This document shows positions 6,291 through 8,345 of a stretch of 8,345 bases of DNA, in pieces. The first letter of the stretch is position 1, and each line of letters opens with the position of its first letter. The position numbers were made by a program, and so were the translations under genes. The stretch comes from Polyangia bacterium (GTDB lineage Bacteria; Myxococcota_A; Polyangia; Polyangiales; Polyangiaceae). The DNA lies in assembly GCA_030430975.1 (NCBI GenBank), contig JAUIKB010000209.1, positions 1-8,345 on the forward strand. Reading direction: 5' to 3'. Below the pieces are notes generated by a model, which saw only the letters and a program-made list of their open reading frames with translations, was not told where the DNA came from and did no database searches.

Positions 6291-7715
6291 CTAGAACTGA
6301 ACGCTGGCCGCCATCTCTTCAAGAGGCGTGTACACGCGAATCCCGTCTTGGATGATCTGCGCCTCGGTCTCCCGCAGATCCGCGCGAAATCGCTCGTTGG
6401 CTTCTCTTAACCGACTCGCCCGGAAACCGTAGTCCACGTCGCAAAGGCGATCGATGACATACGGCTGGAAGAACATCTTCATGCACATCCTGTAGTGCAA
6501 GAGGTCGCGGGTTTCGACCAAGTGCCGGCGATCTGGCATCTGGCGTTGATCGGGCTTGGGAACAGCGGTGTGAAGCCGAAACGGAACTTCACGGATGTCG
6601 ACCTGGGCATACAGGTAATGGTCCGCCGAATGCGAGACCGCTGCATCTAGAACCAGCGACGCGAACACCCGAGCGAGATTGTCGTCTTCGAAGATCAGCT
6701 CACGGTCTGGAAAGCCGGGGACCCATTCCGCGCAATGGGCGGCCCATGCGGCAACGTCTGGCGCGCGCTCCTGCTGAACCTCGTGAGCCACCACCTTTCC
6801 AAAACGCATCAGGGCTGCGTGGTACCGACCGAGGAACTCGCCGTAGTCAGAGTGAATCACCGGCGCTTCCATCGGGAATCGATAGCGAGGGAACGCGCGG
6901 TTGGGCGTTCCGTCGGGATAGTCGAGCCCGCGCCACAGAGTCGCCACGACCTCGGCGTGCTCCTTCAGACTGCCCGGATAGGGCGCATAGATCCCGCCCG
7001 GCTGCAGGACCGTACCCGCACCGTAGAGGACGGCGTAGTTCACAGCCATGGCCAGCCGAAAGTGTGGAAGCAAAAGCTGCTTCAAAACGGAGCCGTCGGC
7101 CAGCCGTGTTCGGGTGATCGCATCGACCGCTCCACTGGGAAAGTGCAGCTTGGGATGCATGAGCAACGTGGTCAGCACGCCCGCACCCTGAAGCGCAAAG
7201 TACTTCGCCAGTGTCCAAGCGCCGTCCATCGTCGGATCAAACACGTCATCTTTCAGCGCGATCGCGACCAGGTGGTACTGCCCCGACGACGCGCGTCGGT
7301 ACAGAACCACGCTCGGCGTCGTCGCGCTGTCAGCATCACTCGCCACGTGCCGCATCGGACTGAAGTCACTCTTGAACCAACGTTCGCCAGCCTCCAAACC
7401 TCCGAGATAAGGCGCGAACCGTTCTAGGTCTGGCGGCTCAAGGTCTGGCGTCAGGAACTTTGAGAAGATGCCATCGCAAACGATCTCGACGAACCGGTCG
7501 TCCGATACGTCGGCAAGTCCGGGGTTTCGCAAAGCCCAAATCCAGGACGGAAGCGTGTCTAGCAGGACCTGCTTTGCGTACCGACGCCCGACGTGACGAT
7601 TCCAATCCCTCTGTAGCTCCTTCGGTACGTTCAGAACGACCGGCGCGGCATCCTCGAAGAACCCGGGCGCAGGTTGCGGCCACGGACCGAACGAACTGTC
7701 GTTATTGTCACCCAT
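6291..7715 (-). CDS. Lipoxygenase-like protein with altered metal site
   Basis: A 474-residue protein from the ATG at 7715, which follows GGGGG at 7720-7724; a TTG at 7841 would add 42 residues. Lipoxygenases insert O2 into polyunsaturated fatty acids using iron. Landmarks in order: WTLAK (167-171), HPKLH (His187, His191), LLLPHFRLAMAVN (His218, Asn226), LDAAVSHSADHY (Asp357, His362, His366), and a C-terminal helix RFRADLRETEAQI ending ASVQF. Each matches a soybean lipoxygenase landmark: WLLAK, H499/H504, PHYRNNMNIN, LHAAVNFGQY and the C-terminal Ile. Differences: HxxxxH is HxxxH; the third ligand His is Asp357; the next ligand position, Asn694, is Ser361; the last residue is Phe, not Ile. 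A second HxxxH (362/366) is nearby. No PLAT domain is evident. Activity may be changed or lost; a whole subfamily with this arrangement is possible. It is the first gene of a two-gene operon. Confidence 0.8.
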   Translation of the reverse strand: MGDNNDSSFGPWPQPAPGFFEDAAPVVLNVPKELQRDWNRHVGRRYAKQVLLDTLPSWIWALRNPGLADVSDDRFVEIVCDGIFSKFLTPDLEPPDLERFAPYLGGLEAGERWFKSDFSPMRHVASDADSATTPSVVLYRRASSGQYHLVAIALKDDVFDPTMDGAWTLAKYFALQGAGVLTTLLMHPKLHFPSGAVDAITRTRLADGSVLKQLLLPHFRLAMAVNYAVLYGAGTVLQPGGIYAPYPGSLKEHAEVVATLWRGLDYPDGTPNRAFPRYRFPMEAPVIHSDYGEFLGRYHAALMRFGKVVAHEVQQERAPDVAAWAAHCAEWVPGFPDRELIFEDDNLARVFASLVLDAAVSHSADHYLYAQVDIREVPFRLHTAVPKPDQRQMPDRRHLVETRDLLHYRMCMKMFFQPYVIDRLCDVDYGFRASRLREANERFRADLRETEAQIIQDGIRVYTPLEEMAASVQF

Positions 7716-7976
7716 CGAGCCCCCAAACGACAGGTACCGTTCCTCGCCTTGGCGATCAAGGCCAGAGCCGACGCTGGCGCTTAAGGCGCCTGTAGACAGC
7801 AGGATAGCCCTGGATCCACCAAATGGTCGTCTGCCTACCAACTAGGTGACACGAGTCGCACGCTGGGGTCTCAGGCCGAAGCGGCGAGCCGCTCGTCCGA
7901 GCGATGCTGCGGCGACGAGTCCGCTGGTTCGACACCGTGCGCGGCCGTAGCCGAACGTGGGGTCGGGATACGAGGT
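7716..7976. other. Longest gene-free stretch, holding a decayed gene copy
   Basis: The part next to 7976 is the decayed copy described separately. The remainder carries the ribosome-binding site of the lipoxygenase-like gene (GGGGG, 7720-7724, minus strand) and a small hairpin (GGCGC 7776-7780 with GCGCC 7786-7790, loop TTAAG) with no T-run. No clear promoter was found, so the operon could also be read through from the gene at 7977-8345. Confidence 0.5.
7896..7976 (-). pseudogene. Decayed copy of the 5' end of the ferritin-like gene
   Basis: Read on the minus strand, this stretch encodes YPDPT, a diverged middle, and SGLVAAASLG. The ferritin-like protein begins with YPDPT and SGLVAAASFG in the same order. 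The plus-strand string CGATGCTGCGGCGACGAG is identical at 5453-5470 and 7902-7919, and TCGGGATACG is shared at 5523-5532 and 7963-7972. Compared with the intact gene, three codons are missing in the middle, the start codon is gone and the lipobox-like Cys is replaced by Arg. It begins directly after the TAG (7977-7979) of the upstream gene, in the same frame, and stays open for 44 codons to a TAG at 7842-7844. It therefore cannot start on its own. Confidence 0.65.
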
Positions 7977-8345
7977 CTAGCGACTCGAAGGTTCGTATTG
8001 AGAGCCGACGACCACCGTGAACGTAACGCAATCATCTGGGCCCAAGTTCGGAAACGTGTCGTCGGGGAAGCCGGAAGCGGTGGTGAAACTAATCCAGGAG
8101 TGCGGTCCGATGGCGGCCATCGATTCGATCATTTTTCGGTCGCGGGTCACGCACGCCGCGTACCCTGTTCCGCCCTCCGTGGCGGGCCCTCGAGCTTCGC
8201 ATCGACCGGTGAGGCCACCGCCATGCTCAGGATCATCGGTATCGATGCGGCACTCGATGAACGAGGTGGCGTCACCGTCGTCACGACCGACATCGAGGTC
8301 GGTGGCGGCATCATCCACGTCGTCGACGGCTTCCTGCTCGTCTCG
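7977..8345 (-). CDS. C-terminal part of an unrecognised, probably exported protein
   Basis: The frame is open to the right edge, so the beginning is outside the window; 122 residues are visible. A GTG at 8318 could be a start, but the acidic sequence continues upstream of it (DEQEAVDDVDDAATDLDVG), so I treat the gene as 5'-incomplete. After this Asp-rich linker comes a compact domain with four Cys (IEC, GRC, AAC, DDC), an HSWISF segment and a closing beta-like stretch CVTFTVVVGSQYEPSS before TAG at 7977-7979. The acidic linker and even number of Cys fit a myxobacterial lipoprotein or secreted protein, but the signal peptide would be off the window. Family not recognised. It has the same strand and frame as the decayed copy immediately downstream. 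Confidence 0.7.
   Translation of the reverse strand, partial: RDEQEAVDDVDDAATDLDVGRDDGDATSFIECRIDTDDPEHGGGLTGRCEARGPATEGGTGYAACVTRDRKMIESMAAIGPHSWISFTTASGFPDDTFPNLGPDDCVTFTVVVGSQYEPSSR

Noticed and set aside
6735..7427. 230-residue plus-strand frame antisense to the lipoxygenase-like gene
   Set aside because: Arg/His-rich shadow without motifs; the minus-strand frame shows conserved family landmarks along its length.
7756..8031. 91-residue minus-strand frame spanning the gap and the end of the 7977 gene
   Set aside because: It overlaps the convincing 7977-8345 frame, has no recognisable domain and is Arg-rich off-frame sequence.

Overview
The window looks like chromosomal DNA of a GC-rich myxobacterium (Myxococcota, most likely order Polyangiales). 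The signs are a MYXO-CTERM sorting tail, several predicted surface lipoproteins with long Gly/Ser/Ala linkers, and small families typical of these genomes. This placement is inferred from the genes; no marker gene such as rRNA is present.

Layout, left to right. (1) Positions 1-325, minus strand: the 5' part of a FliP/SctR-family export-gate gene (flagellar or non-flagellar type III secretion) that runs off the left edge. It was identified by reading the minus strand directly. (2) Positions about 303-593, plus strand: the 3' end of a secreted Cys-rich protein with a complete MYXO-CTERM tail but no beginning, abutting or overlapping the FliP start; I read it as a truncated gene at a rearrangement junction. 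(3) 752-1918, minus: a lipoprotein with a ~140-residue Gly/Ser/Ala linker and a C-terminal beta-rich domain. (4) 2104-3177, plus: a lipoprotein of unknown function. (5) 3257-4189, plus: a lipoprotein glycerophosphodiester phosphodiesterase. (6) 4253-5545, minus: an exported protein with a ten-Cys module followed by a ferritin-like di-iron domain, convergent with (5) and sharing a hairpin with it. (7) 5699-6280 and 6291-7715, minus: a probable two-gene operon of a lipoxygenase-like protein followed by a small protein resembling the V4R/haem-NO-binding type of sensor. (8) About 7896-7976, minus: a decayed copy of the 5' end of gene (6). (9) 7977-8345, minus: the 3' part of an unrecognised, probably exported protein running off the right edge.

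Most of the window encodes envelope proteins that look independent of one another. The part that looks like a unit is the lipoxygenase-like/sensor-like pair. The lipoxygenase homologue has a reorganised metal site. One residue is missing between the first two iron-ligand histidines, so HxxxxH becomes HxxxH. The third ligand His is replaced by Asp, but a second HxxxH lies just downstream. The C-terminal Ile is replaced by Phe. This is the most interesting signal in the window.

No tRNA, rRNA, CRISPR array, insertion sequence or phage gene was seen. There is no gene-free stretch over 300 bases; the longest is 7716-7976, which holds the decayed copy.
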